Shown one piece after another: positions 12,401 through 20,582 of a stretch of DNA of 64,000 nt (its first letter is position 1; each line of letters opens with the position of its first letter). Origin of the DNA: Psococerastis gibbosa (taxonomy: Eukaryota > Arthropoda > Insecta > Psocodea > Psocidae); assembly GCA_963971405.1 (NCBI GenBank), contig OZ020484.1:29472770-29536769 (forward strand), given 5' to 3'. A program made the translations under genes and the position numbers. The notes below the pieces were generated by a model that saw only the letters and a list, made by a program, of their open reading frames with translations, did no database searches and was not told the DNA's origin.

Positions 12401-15400
12401 CTCGTTTATATCATAGCAATTTCAAACACGAAGGCTTGGCGCTACGTATGTTCTTCTAGTTTTTTGAGGGGAAAACCCCCAAAAATTGAGTAAGCCTAAA
12501 ATAATAAAAAATTAGTACCGAGATATGAATTTTGTGAACTTACATGCCATTTCATAAAAATCCACCGAGTAGTTTGCTTACCAATCGACGACCAGCCAGA
12601 AGAAAGACCGACAGACAAAACCACTCCGCACCGCACTCGGTCCGTAAATTAAATTTGCTGCAGTGCTCAGTGGTTGCCCGTGACATGGTCTTCTTAAAAA
12701 CTAACTTCGGTGTATAAGTGCGAAGTTATCTTGTGTAGCTTACCACCATAAATTGGCAGAACATAGATGATTCAACGAATTAGCAAGCCAAAGTTGGTCA
12801 ATGGCGCCTAGACGGGGTATCCAAGAGACCAGAGGACCCAGCAGGTCTGCGTTGCCAATACGAAGGCTGGACGGATCTATGGCGTCCTCAAAGGGCTCCT
12901 CGCAGATCATGCTGAGGAGACTGCGCAGGACGGTACGTGAGGGATTTAAGCCACCCACGCAGGACAAGAAGTCTTCGAGGAGACCAGACCGTCGGACCGT
13001 CGATTTGGCCAGTTCTGAGTCTTTAAGGACTGTAGTCATCGTGCGAATACATTCTTCAGCATATGTTTGATGATCAATGTCCAGCTTCTGCAAAAACATA
13101 ACAACTAACTAATTAAAATGTCAATAAGCATACACTTAATCATACCCTTAGTCCCTTGAAATTAACATAGACTATCTTCTTCTTCGTCTTCGGCGCTCCA
13201 GCTCTGGGTGAACTTTGTACTCTCACACCACCTCTCTTTACCCGGTTCTTGCTATTCATCTGCCAAGCCACCACTGACATCTCCTGCAGGTCACTATCCA
13301 CCTCGTCCCTCCATCGGTTCCTTCCCCCGCCTTGTCGAGTGTCCAATTTTTTTTTAAATTCTCTAATTTCGGTTATAATGTCCTGAGGAGGTTGCCCCTT
13401 CAACCTAAGTCAAATTTAAAGTCAATTTAATGTTAAAAATCATACAAAGAGAAGAGAGCCACTCCACTCACCAGACTCCGATCCAAAACCAGCACAACAG
13501 TCTCCAGAAAATGATTGTCCAGCAGAAGACGCCGGATAGCGTCCACGGTTGCCGGCTCGCCAAGTAAACACCGTACGGCAGCCATCATCTGACACAACAT
13601 GGCGCCGATCCGTGCGTGTGGAACATCGTCTGTCACCACGACCACCAGGCAAGACTCCTTGAACTGCCTGATCAGGGAGCCGACTTCAATCTGCCGCTCC
13701 TCGGGCGGGGACTTGATAAGGACGCGGACCATGATGGTGAAGCAGTGCAGGGCAGTGTCCCACACTACCGCTGGCGCGGACGGCATTGACAGCTGCCCCA
13801 TTGCGAGGTTCACTGTTGCTGGGCAGACAGCTCGTAGGGCGTTGTGCTGAAAATCGAAGGACATTTGTGAGGTTTGAGATGATGAAGCTAGGAAACAATA
13901 AATAGATAAACATGACTTGAGCCATTGGCCATAGCTTGTGATGTCGTGTCATGTTGACTCTTCGTGGACAGCGATTATGACAAGAAACAAACTATTGCTG
14001 TATTTAAAGTTAATGCCATTGCTAAAGAGGGAACTAGGAACTATAGTTTATTAGGCTTCAATATAAAATGCACATGCGTATGTAACCAATAGCTGAAAAG
14101 GTGATTATGCTCTGGTAATTATATATATAATCCCGAACACCTTGACGTAATGCCAGGGCGATAATAGGGACATCAGAATGCTTAACACCTTTAAATATCC
14201 ATTGCGACAAGCTCTATCAAAAGATTATTCAGTAAGTTCATATCTAATAAATCACTATCACTCAAGTCACACCTTTACAATCTAGGGACGCAATTTAAGC
14301 TAACATGTACATGAATAAAAAATTGTACTATAATATCACCCCGAGTAATTTAATACATACGAGCAAATGCAGAATAAAAATAGATCAGAATTGTAGGGAA
14401 GCCATAAATAGAGCAAGGGAAAGTACAATAGTCAAGTGGAAGCCAAGGAAATACAAAAAAATTACAGAAGTTGCAGTCTAAGGAGGGCTGCGGGGAATTA
14501 ACTGCAGCTGCGAACATTCCTTACACAATTAATAAGCGTTCATATACTTTAAGTAACATTTGGATTTGTATATATAACCAATAAACCAAATACATACAAC
14601 CACAGGAAAACTATTTTTCAACATTTGATTCCCTTGTGAGGTCATTTATGTTCTTCCAAACTGTAGGATTCGAGCTGTTGGTGACTCCTTTTTTACCCCC
14701 CGCAGCATATATTTACGCCGAAAATTGAAGACGAGTTCCAAAAGATCGCACGTCACTACTGGTCAGCGCGTCACCAAATGGCCGACATGCCAAGGGTGGG
14801 CGTTGGCTAGTAAGTAAGTAAGTATAAATATTTTGGTGGGATGAGAAGCTGTGCCAGAAATCTTTCTGTCATCTCCCCACGGAATTTGGATTTGGTGGCA
14901 GGGCACAAACCCGTGTTAAGTTATTATTATAGCTTTAGGCATTAGCATTGAACAGCTCGAACAAGTACCCTGGAGTACATTATGTACAGTCGCTTTTGCA
15001 CACAGCATTACTTATAAATTAATTGCAACTTCCCCCTCCCCCCAGGTCCTATCCCAAAATTTGGGCAATACATTCATCACTTTTTCATTAATTAATATAT
15101 ATACAATGCAAGGGTCAGGAATAATCCAGTTGGTTGAAAATGAGACTGTGAAACGGAGGGCCGTGGTTCGAGTCACCGTCATAGAAGGAAAAATGGCCTC
15201 AACCGTGCCTTACCTTCATAGGTAAGGGAAAAACACAGCTGCAGGGCATATTGCTGACCACATCACCGCAAGAGCAGTAGTCAAGAGAGAGGATCTTCGT
15301 TTGGTTCTCAGGCGTAGCCCTCACTGGGTTGTCGAGCCGCGGTTTTCTTTCTTATATAGTGTAGTGCAATTCGATTATGGTTAATTAGGAAAAAAGCTTA

Positions 15401-18400
15401 AACTAGGACAAAGCAAAAATAAAGAGGTTTATCAACTACTAGTACCGTAAAAGGACGGCGGGGGCGGGGGCGGGAGGATGATGCACATGCGGGGGATGGA
15501 CTCACCCCTTCGTAAAACACCACTGCGTCAGCCCTGCTGGCCTTCTTCTCAAGAAGGGGGGACAAATGTAGCAGGGTACTCTGTGGGATAAATACCGTCA
15601 CCATTTTAGAAATACCATCACCAACAAACAAAATCCAGACATCATGAAGAGCACATAATAATTGACAAAGTCTTAAGGAACTACAGGAGGGGAAAACTCT
15701 CAGAGGTTTACGAGGTCCAGTCCAGAAGTTCGTACCATAGCCTAGAAGGAGATCCGCTAAAAAGATAAGCCTTGTCTTATCTTATTACCTTTGTAATAGC
15801 ATTTTAAGCCCTCCGAAAAAATATTTCCGGACATGAAAATGACATTTTTTAGCCCTTTTCGACAGTTCAAAGTCCAAATGGTCTGTCTTAGTGATTTCTC
15901 TCCGGCAGCATTGAATAATAGCTAGGGGTCTATTAAAACGGTTATAGCCATCATTCCATCATTTCAACATGAAGTTAAAACTGCGCACGGGAGTTGCCTT
16001 GCGGGAAATGATATTTTTGTACCTAGGCCTACACTAATTGGACTTTCTATTTCTATTTAAATTTTAACATATTTAAAAAAGTCAGCATTATTCAGTGAAA
16101 CGCTACCGTATAAATTTCTTGATCAGGGTTAACTTGTATGAATGCCAAATAATAACCAATAGTTTGGATGGCATGGACAGTAATATAAATTAAAATAGTG
16201 CTTACTTGTGCACCAGAAACTACTGCTCCTAAGACGTGTAGCAGCTCTGCAGTTAATTTTGGATAGAACTGGACTAGGTTAGTTTCGAAGCAATCTGAAA
16301 AATAAAAAATAACTGTTATTGGGTTTAGTTTGGTTGTTACTTGTGTGATATATTGTTGGAGAGGATGGCGAGAGGGAGACTGCAATGGTTAGGACACGTG
16401 AAGCGAAAGGCTAACAGCGGTTGCACCAGGAAATGGCGGGAGACAGAAATCGAGGGAGACCAAGAAAGATATTTCAGAAACAACTAACTAAGAATAGTGG
16501 GACTGGTACTAGAGGAAGTGGCTAATAATCAGAAGTAGAGGGGTAGGAGGGAGTGGAGCTGGTTAAAGACGATGATGATACTGAAGTTTCCATAAATTGC
16601 AAATATTTCAGAGGTTTTGACAAAAAAATGTTTGCAATTTAAAACCAAATGGTTATTACTTATTAGAGTCCAGGGGTTCTCAAAGTGTGGGTCGCGACCC
16701 CAAAATGGGTCGCGAAAAATTTCCAAGTGGGTCGCGGCGTGGCCTCGTCTGCCAGTTATTCACTAGATAGAATTGAATTGAATGACAAGTTTTTTTCAAT
16801 TTAAGTCATATATTTTTAAAGATTGGTGGGAACGGGATTGGCGGCCAAAACCGATCAAAAAATAAAACGCGGAAACCCACCATTTTCTGCTTATAATTTC
16901 AAAAATTAAGTAAGGCGAGGTATCATATTTATTGGTCGCTGGATCCACCCCCTGGCTTGCATCCCCCCTTGCTCCTATTCCTGCATATGCCCATGGACTG
17001 TAAGGTATTTTTTAGGAAGAAAATCTAAGTAAAAATTGCATTGCAGAATTTAGTGGGTCGCGATGCAATTTTATATCATTTAGGGGTCCGCGACGAAAAA
17101 AGTTTGAGAACCTCTGTATTAGACAAAGTTCAATTTCGTTATAATCAAAGACAGATATGATGGCAGAATGTGCGCCCACCTTCATCCGGTGACCACATGG
17201 ACGTTGAACATAACACACAAAATTATCTTTACTACAGATACTAATTAAACAAATATTTCAAACAGAAAAACAATAAGTTGGGAAAGTCAATGCCGAAATA
17301 CAAATACTAAATTAGAGGCGTCACTAACGAGAACGATGTAGGTTCGCAGAACTGGGATAATATAAAAAATGAAGGAGTGAGGTGGAAGGAAGCTCCTATG
17401 TTGTCGTCAGGAGGAAAGAAGGCGGAACACTTATGGTACACCGGTAAGCAGATCAATACGATTGGATAAGAAAAGACACGTGGATAGAACACTGCCTAAA
17501 TGATGTTAATGCAAAGAAAAGTCGCATAATGGTCGAAGCGACCAGCATACGTTATAGTGATGCAGAAATGGGACTCCAAAATCATATCTAAACGCCTCAT
17601 ATACTCGTAAGAAGTGTTTACTCACCATATAAAAACGGTACGACTTCGACATGCAACAACGATGGTTGACATGTCAATTTTTTAAAATCCGGATAATCAC
17701 TATTGATGAAATGCCGCCACGACAAATATGGGTCATATAGACACTCCAGAAAATGGCACAGAGCAATGAAGTACTCGGAACCCTTTTCACTCAGCTCAGG
17801 CGAGCCATCGACGAGATGGCGTACGACTACGGACGCAATCGCGACGGACTGGCCGACGAAATCGCAAGACGCTACGAGGGGAATGTTGTCCATGTGTCGG
17901 CAGAGAACTGCGAGACATTGCAGCAGTCTTTGCGCGTCGGCCAAGTTGTCATCGGTTAACTGGCCAGCATCGGCCAAGTCCCGTGCGATGTACGTGAACT
18001 TGGAGATAGCAGGCAGAAGCTCCTCGGGTAACCGGTACAGAGGCGGGCCCGCATCCGACTTGATCACTTGCCACCCGGGCAAATGCTCCCAATCGAGATT
18101 TAGTTGAGACTCCCAGACCGAGACAAAGCCTTTGATGAATTGCCAGAAGAATTCTTCGTCATTCTGCAACAAACATTACATTATTTCAGTAATTATGAAA
18201 CCATGAAGATGGGATAAGATGTGGGATACTGAAAGTATGACATGCTACTAGTAATAAGACCATTTAAGAATGTTTTAGAACACATATTGTTTCATATTAT
18301 GACACAATACAGAGATATTCTATTCTAAGCAAAATATTTCATAAATGGTAAATTGAAATTCAGAACATAGTGCCATGGTCAGGACTCGAACTCGCACGCG

Positions 18401-20015
18401 AAAGGTTGGCGTCCCATCCATTTCTCAACCAAGCTTAGGAGGCCAGAGGGCAACTAAAGCCCGCGAGCCCGAACCAACATAGCGCATGCGGATTCGTAAA
18501 AATTAATTGTAATTGCTGTTGGTATGGTATGAATATATACTTATTCTAATCTAACTGTAGCCATCCTGACCTGGTTGGACAATAATGTCAAGTCAGAGGA
18601 TATCCTATATAACCTCCCCATAACCTCAGGGATAATATTTGTTTCCACCCTTGCAAGGAGTATGAAAATGATCCACTTCATGGGACCTGTTTTTTTCGTA
18701 AAAAATTGAACTTACCGGGTCAAAAACCATCTAAAAGTTGAAAACAATTTCATTTTTACAATAATAGTTGAAAAATTTTCAATAATGAAATTTTTTTGTG
18801 ATCATGGCGAGAAGAATCGCGTTATCCGCGACTTCCTTCCGTAGGTTTAGCTACGATTTCTCTGGTTTTTTTCGTGTTTTCAGGCAATATCTTGAACAGT
18901 GCGTTTTGCCAGAAGTAGCCGGCAGTTATTTTCCATACGCCTTTCCCAAGTTACGATAGCGTTATCACTCATTCGCGCTGACGCGCTTCCTCCCGCCATG
19001 ATCACAAAAAAATTTTATTATTGAAAATTTTTCAACTATTATTATATAAATGAAAATGTTTTCAACTTTTAGGTGGTTTTTGACCAGGTAAGTTTAATTT
19101 TAAACCAGGTCCCATGAAGTGGATCATTTTCATAGTCCTTGCAAGGGTGGAAACAAATATTATCCCTCAGGTTATGCTTCCATAGATTTTAAAAATATTT
19201 TATTTAAAATCTACCTAATGGTCCATATTTTAATGTATTATAGTAAAACAAAAATTAGTCTGTCGCAATTTAAGAAAAAAAAAATCTTTTGTGAAATAAG
19301 GGATACAAAAATTCAAGTGTCCGAACTTGAGCTGGTTAGGGTATTATATGGTATATATAACACTGACATCAAATTAACATTGGTTGAAGGGGTAACCTCC
19401 TCGCTTGTGGTCCAGCGGTTAAGACGACGCCCCGGTTAGGCGTAGATCGTGGGTTCAAATCCCGCCAAGCCCAGTTTTTCCAATCCTCTAATTTCGTTCA
19501 CACACCTTAATGCTATTGAAATCTTATGAACATCTAAGTCAACACCCAAGTAAAGCATGTTATTATTATTTAACAGGCCCCATTAAATTTGACATTGACT
19601 GACAGGGCTATAATTGAAGTAAATGAATGCAATGTAGACTAAGGATAGCGTTATCACAACAATCTCTCCAATTGACATTATTATTAACAAGAATAATCCT
19701 TACTTTTCATCAACAATAATGTTAGGCCTAAACATTTAAGGTCGAGGAAGGTACCGTAGCTAGACTCTCACTGGCAGGCTAACTTCCAAGCCCCTGACAG
19801 TTACATCTGACGTTGTGGGTAATAATAATGCCAGGAGAAAATGATTTATAGATAAATTTGAAATTTAATATTAGAATTCCGTCCTGATAAGGCAGAAAAT
19901 TGTAGAAAAACAGGAAATTTCAATATGGCGCACCTAAAAATGATTCACTGCAAGGCTTACAAACCTTCGTTGTATACTGAATCCAAAGATGATAGATATC
20001 CTTCCGTGACTCCAT
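290..20015 (-). CDS. NBEAL: Neurobeachin-like (NBEAL1/2-type) BEACH protein, N-terminal half, 19 exons, 3' part off the window
   Basis: Exons in transcript order: 20015-19965, 18163-17626, 16294-16206, 15580-15506, 13846-13472, 13087-12744, 12314-12131, 11383-11163, 10793-10541, 10267-10139, 9276-9112, 8133-7930, 7101-6865, 6566-6387, 5914-5630, 4712-4367, 3653-3381, 1636-1327, 453-290. All introns have AG acceptors and GT donors and every junction is in phase. They code about 1474 residues; vertebrate NBEAL proteins are about 2700, so the PH-BEACH and WD40 domains lie to the left of the window. The start MESRKDIYHLWIQYTTK resembles the NBEAL start (M-SRE-L-ELW-LY-TK). Residues about 553-860 form the concanavalin-like domain, followed by the armadillo-like DUF4704 region. 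Family members are cytosolic scaffolds in vesicle and granule trafficking; the role here is inferred. A further exon at 1-43 (minus) keeps frame but is weak. Confidence 0.9.
975..1321 (+). mobile_element. 5'-truncated LINE C-terminus with (GAT)n tail
   Basis: Decayed reading frames resemble the end of a non-LTR retrotransposon (RLQW...VKG, RRKGRPRKR, then a conserved nucleotide block around AATCAGAAGTGGAGAGACAG). It ends in (GAT)5 at about 1306-1320. The same block ending in a GAT tail recurs at 16352-16577 (plus) and, reversed, at 3911-4260 and 7128-7470. Confidence 0.6.
1327..1636 (-). CDS. NBEAL: NBEAL exon 18 (acidic/serine-rich), TE-sandwiched
   Basis: 310-nt exon, entered with 2 nt of a split codon and leaving 2 nt. 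It codes about 103 residues ending in a Ser/Glu-rich segment (HESSGSEEDGSVVSRSVSVE) likely to be disordered. The GTGAGT donor lies 4-5 nt from a (GAT)n tail belonging to a plus-strand LINE fragment. The acceptor lies about 21 nt from a hAT-type terminus at 1658. Confidence 0.8.
1658..1712 (+). mobile_element. hAT terminus remnant
   Basis: CAGTGCCGGGTTTGGC followed by a TGTGGGGGCTCTTTCTCGGG stretch matches, with gaps, the reverse complement of the right end of the intact hAT at 45263-49090. Only one end is seen. It sits about 21 bp from the acceptor of NBEAL exon 18. Confidence 0.55.
1895..2030 (-). repeat. Remnant of the GTCT-repeat element family
   Basis: The stretch with AATCCACTGAAATCTCGCAG and CCAAAAATCTCGACCATCAC is a decayed reverse copy of the left part of the element seen whole at 49954-50785. 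The tip has folded into a short inverted repeat (AGTAGCCT...AGGCTACT). Confidence 0.45.
2115..2250 (+). repeat. Interspersed repeat (family also at 53390 and 58995)
   Basis: Shares with 53390-53495 and 58995-59145 the blocks GGCAAACTGGT-TACGTCCT, ACAAGCGATAATGGACAAGC and CTTAACCAA-TACAGATACGA. The class was not determined; no ORF is seen. Confidence 0.5.
2282..2287 (-). terminator. Poly(A) signal AATAAA for the nested ORF
   Basis: AATAAA on the minus strand about 55 bp after the stop codon at 2342. A second near-overlapping AATAAA-like hexamer lies just beyond. This supports the nested ORF being an independent transcription unit. Confidence 0.4.
2342..2812 (-). CDS. Nested single-exon ORF with H15-like (linker-histone type) winged helix
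   Basis: A complete 156-codon ORF inside the NBEAL intron between exons 17 and 18, on the same strand. Residues about 5-67 read like an H15 globular domain: a hydrophobic first helix (DMILAINDL), a basic second helix region (RCKKNYLKMGDVRKMLQAG) and a terminal wing EQGLIKAERGKYSLA that parallels the histone H1 pattern ending in GKY-L. A Lys/Arg-rich stretch (KAKKRLATPYKSKK) follows, then an acidic, Cys-containing tail. The ATG has an A-rich context, and an AATAAA lies about 55 bp past the stop. Typical H1 tails are longer and more basic, so a specialised chromatin protein or a non-histone winged-helix factor are both possible. I do not recognise a specific orthologue. Confidence 0.55.
   Translation of the reverse strand: MSQIEEIDMILAINDLTQIKAASMSNIYEILRCKKNYLKMGDVRKMLQAGTEQGLIKAERGKYSLATKPSNRPEPGICIDSHTNMKAKKRLATPYKSKKITIQNIKAEQLERKCPKLEEESENANCLNNEADDPEPVPCSSTCNLDAKNTKDEPLI
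3700..3910 (-). mobile_element. LINE C-terminal fragment
   Basis: A minus-strand frame reads IIQGTVEGTNRRGRLMKEFI, the GK-EG-R-RGR signature near the C-terminus of many insect non-LTR retrotransposons, truncated on both sides. It abuts the (GAT)n end of the next element. Confidence 0.5.
3911..4260 (-). mobile_element. LINE C-terminal fragment with (GAT)n tail, reversed
   Basis: Starts with ATCATCATCATCATCAATAA and carries the block CTCCCTCCTGTCTCTCCACT, the reverse of the GAT-tailed LINE end at 975-1321. The plus-strand open frames here are antisense noise. It lies in the NBEAL intron between exons 16 and 17. Confidence 0.55.
5335..5520 (+). repeat. tRNA-derived SINE remnant
   Basis: Reads CTGACTATGAAACGGAAGGC then CGAGGCTTGAGAC..., a decayed B-box region, with downstream blocks ATGGGAAAAACT and CACTTCCAG...GGTTGTCTTGCCCCGG. 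These resemble the better-preserved copy at 15115-15345. Confidence 0.4.
6000..6355 (+). mobile_element. R1/Jockey-like LINE 3' end with CCHC knuckle
   Basis: An open frame of about 90 codons ending at 6284 contains CKQCSHPETVEHMLWDCPRM, the C-x2-C...H...C zinc knuckle found after the reverse transcriptase/RNase H part of R1- and I-type elements. A 3' UTR and an A-rich AATAAAAAATAAATAAA tail end the copy. It is 5'-truncated and sits in an NBEAL intron, antisense to the gene. Confidence 0.6.
7128..7470 (-). mobile_element. LINE C-terminal fragment with (GAT)n-type tail, reversed
   Basis: Reverse reading gives a DDLRRAGLVPEEALNNEKWR-like stretch followed by an imperfect GAT tail (ATCATCAACATCATCAAC on plus). 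Same family as 975-1321 and 3911-4260. Located in the intron between NBEAL exons 12 and 13. Confidence 0.55.
7930..11383 (-). CDS. NBEAL: NBEAL concanavalin A-like lectin domain exons (five exons)
   Basis: Five exons (11383-11163, 10793-10541, 10267-10139, 9276-9112, 8133-7930) encode about residues 553-876. Visible landmarks: a YGFSLMTWVRL strand, GDGTLVIGVTTKNEFL, then DDQWHCLVV followed by ARRRFSSNQVSVFVDG, then IQDT/MQDTVWG-type and GQLGQIALFNDA, then CYSPLASWDDVCLDLSP. This order matches the LamG/ConA-like fold of NBEAL proteins, which is why I assign NBEAL rather than neurobeachin, WDFY3 or LYST. Introns here carry a LINE fragment (8284-8724), a SINE (9415-9525) and a tRNA-SINE tail. 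Confidence 0.85.
8284..8724 (+). mobile_element. LINE C-terminal domain, long open fragment
   Basis: An open frame reads GEAWALTKKESRALAVFENK, then LRRIFGRVFENN, LHWMGHVVRMP, GRPRLRYGDQL and NAAKSPPGLTAPT followed by a stop. This is the usual order at the C-terminus of RTE/Jockey-type reverse transcriptases (ALT..., LRRIFG, W-GHV-RM, GRP). About 145 codons remain, still uninterrupted, so it is fairly young. It is antisense within an NBEAL intron. Confidence 0.75.
9415..9525 (+). repeat. tRNA-like SINE, GGTAGC-headed family
   Basis: Head GTGGTAGCTTGAGTGTATTT with tail AGAGGCGACTGAAACGGTCA. The reverse orientation of the same family occurs at 24745-24895 and 30570-30712, where the tail reads GAATGTATCCGATTAACCTC. 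Confidence 0.45.
12475..12700 (-). repeat. Partial GTCT-repeat element
   Basis: Contains, in reverse, the blocks around CCCCCAAAAATTGAGTAAGC, ATGCCATTTCATAAAAATCC and CCGAGTAGTTTGCTTACCAA of the family described at 49954-50785. Both ends are missing. It lies in the intron between NBEAL exons 6 and 7. Confidence 0.5.
13150..13430 (-). mobile_element. LINE C-terminal fragment joined to SINE-type tail
   Basis: The minus frame reads RNRWRDEVDSDLQEMSVVAW, a common RTE-type C-terminal motif. Next to it (13360-13425) is a reversed CTCTAATTTCGGTTATAA / GGTTGCCCCTTCAACCTAAG block, the tail shared with the SINE family at 19391-19500. Located in the intron between NBEAL exons 5 and 6. Confidence 0.5.
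13850..15505. other. NBEAL intron 4, no gene seen
   Basis: AT-rich intronic sequence. I see only a possible SINE fragment at 14935-15060 (an AAGTACCCTGGAGTACATTA block that recurs at 23109) and the tRNA-SINE at 15115-15345. Confidence 0.5.
15115..15345 (+). repeat. tRNA-derived SINE
   Basis: Contains CCGTGGTTCGAGTCACC, a B-box-like motif preceded by a GAGACTGTGAAACGGAGGGC segment, then a non-tRNA body ending TCACTGGGTTGTCGAGCC. A related older copy lies at 5335-5520. Confidence 0.55.
16352..16577 (+). mobile_element. LINE C-terminal fragment with (GAT)n tail
   Basis: Reads MARGRLQWLGHVKRKANSG with a downstream AATAATCAGAAGTAGAGGGG block and a short GATGATGAT tail. Same family as 975-1321. 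It lies in intron 2 of NBEAL, antisense. Confidence 0.6.
18365..18485 (-). repeat. tRNA-like SINE head, reversed
   Basis: On the minus strand GCGAGTTCGAGTCCTGACC gives a clear B box near a GGTTGAGAAATGGATGGGAC A-box-like stretch. No intact tRNA cloverleaf is apparent, so a SINE rather than a functional tRNA is likely. In NBEAL intron 1. Confidence 0.45.
18620..19175. mobile_element. 556-bp foldback element in NBEAL intron 1
   Basis: Near-perfect inverted repeat with arms of about 190 bp (18620-18815 and 18990-19175) and a loop of about 170 bp. The ends read ATAACCTCAGGGATAATATT and its reverse complement with one central mismatch. The arms contain matching blocks for CCACCCTTGCAAGGA, ATGATCCACTTCATGGGACC and GTGATCATGGCG. 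No ORF is inside, so it is a non-autonomous palindromic DNA element or MITE. It would fold in the NBEAL pre-mRNA. Confidence 0.85.
19391..19500 (+). repeat. tRNA-derived SINE with preserved A and B boxes
   Basis: A box region TGTGGTCCAGCGGTTAAGAC and B box GTGGGTTCAAATCCCGCCAA, followed by a body with CTCTAATTTCG. Related copies at 29520-29640, 29722-29835, 24975-25115 (reverse) and 9895-10000 (reverse, tail only). Confidence 0.6.
19965..20015 (-). CDS. NBEAL: NBEAL first coding exon (start codon)
   Basis: ATG at 20015-20013 opens 17 codons ending in ACG AAG before a GTTTGT donor. The next exon (18163) begins NDEEFFWQFIKGF in phase 0, giving the characteristic NBEAL N-terminus (ELW-LY-TK followed by an acidic/aromatic helix). 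Intron 1 is about 1.8 kb and holds a 556-bp foldback element and a tRNA-like SINE. Confidence 0.8.
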
Positions 20016-20508
20016 GGTATCCCGGAACTCAGGAAATAATAATTAAAACACCGACACACTCACGAAACACTTCATAGCGCAGAAAACAGTAAAAAAAAGA
20101 ACACCGCAAAGCGCAAATAAAATCGCCGACACGACCCGAACGCGAAATAACGCCAACTTGAAAGTTGAATTTGTTTACAAATTCGACAAGCTGACACTAC
20201 TGACAGCGTCGTCTGCTTATTTTCCGCCAAAATTTAAATTTGGCGAATCTTTTCTAAATATTTGGATTATTTTATGGTTAATTAATTTTTTTTTATAATA
20301 TTCATATAGCATGCATACAAAGTATTAATGTTACTGCTAAACTATTAAAAAATTGGACATTTCATTTTTTTAATTATAGTTTTTCATCGAGGTCACCGGC
20401 CATGTTTGTAAATAAGTTTTGTTTATTTACTTTTATAGCTGACAATCTGACATTTCTATTAATCTATTTCTGAAATTCACAGATCAACTGCAACGATTTC
20501 ATTAAATA
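20016..20508. promoter_or_regulatory. Presumed NBEAL 5'UTR/promoter region
   Basis: About 490 bp between the NBEAL start codon and a possible divergent exon on the other strand. AT-rich with no repeat recognised. No TATA box or initiator could be assigned with confidence; the call rests on position only. Confidence 0.3.
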
Positions 20509-20582
20509 ATGCTACGTACCGTTTTAGTTTTCTTCAATTGTACTGTGGCATTTGCTGGAAACACCTGTTTTAAAATAAATAG
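20509..20582 (+). CDS. Possible first exon with signal peptide, gene unknown
   Basis: ATG at 20509 opens MLRTVLVFFNCTVAFAGNTC followed by FKINR, then a consensus donor AG|GTAAGA at 20583. The first 16 residues are basic then hydrophobic, as in a signal peptide ending near VAFA|G. The exon leaves 2 nt of a split codon. I could not find a convincing second exon in the following 3.7 kb, so this may be chance, or the gene may have a long first intron or an exon too short to recognise. Confidence 0.3.
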
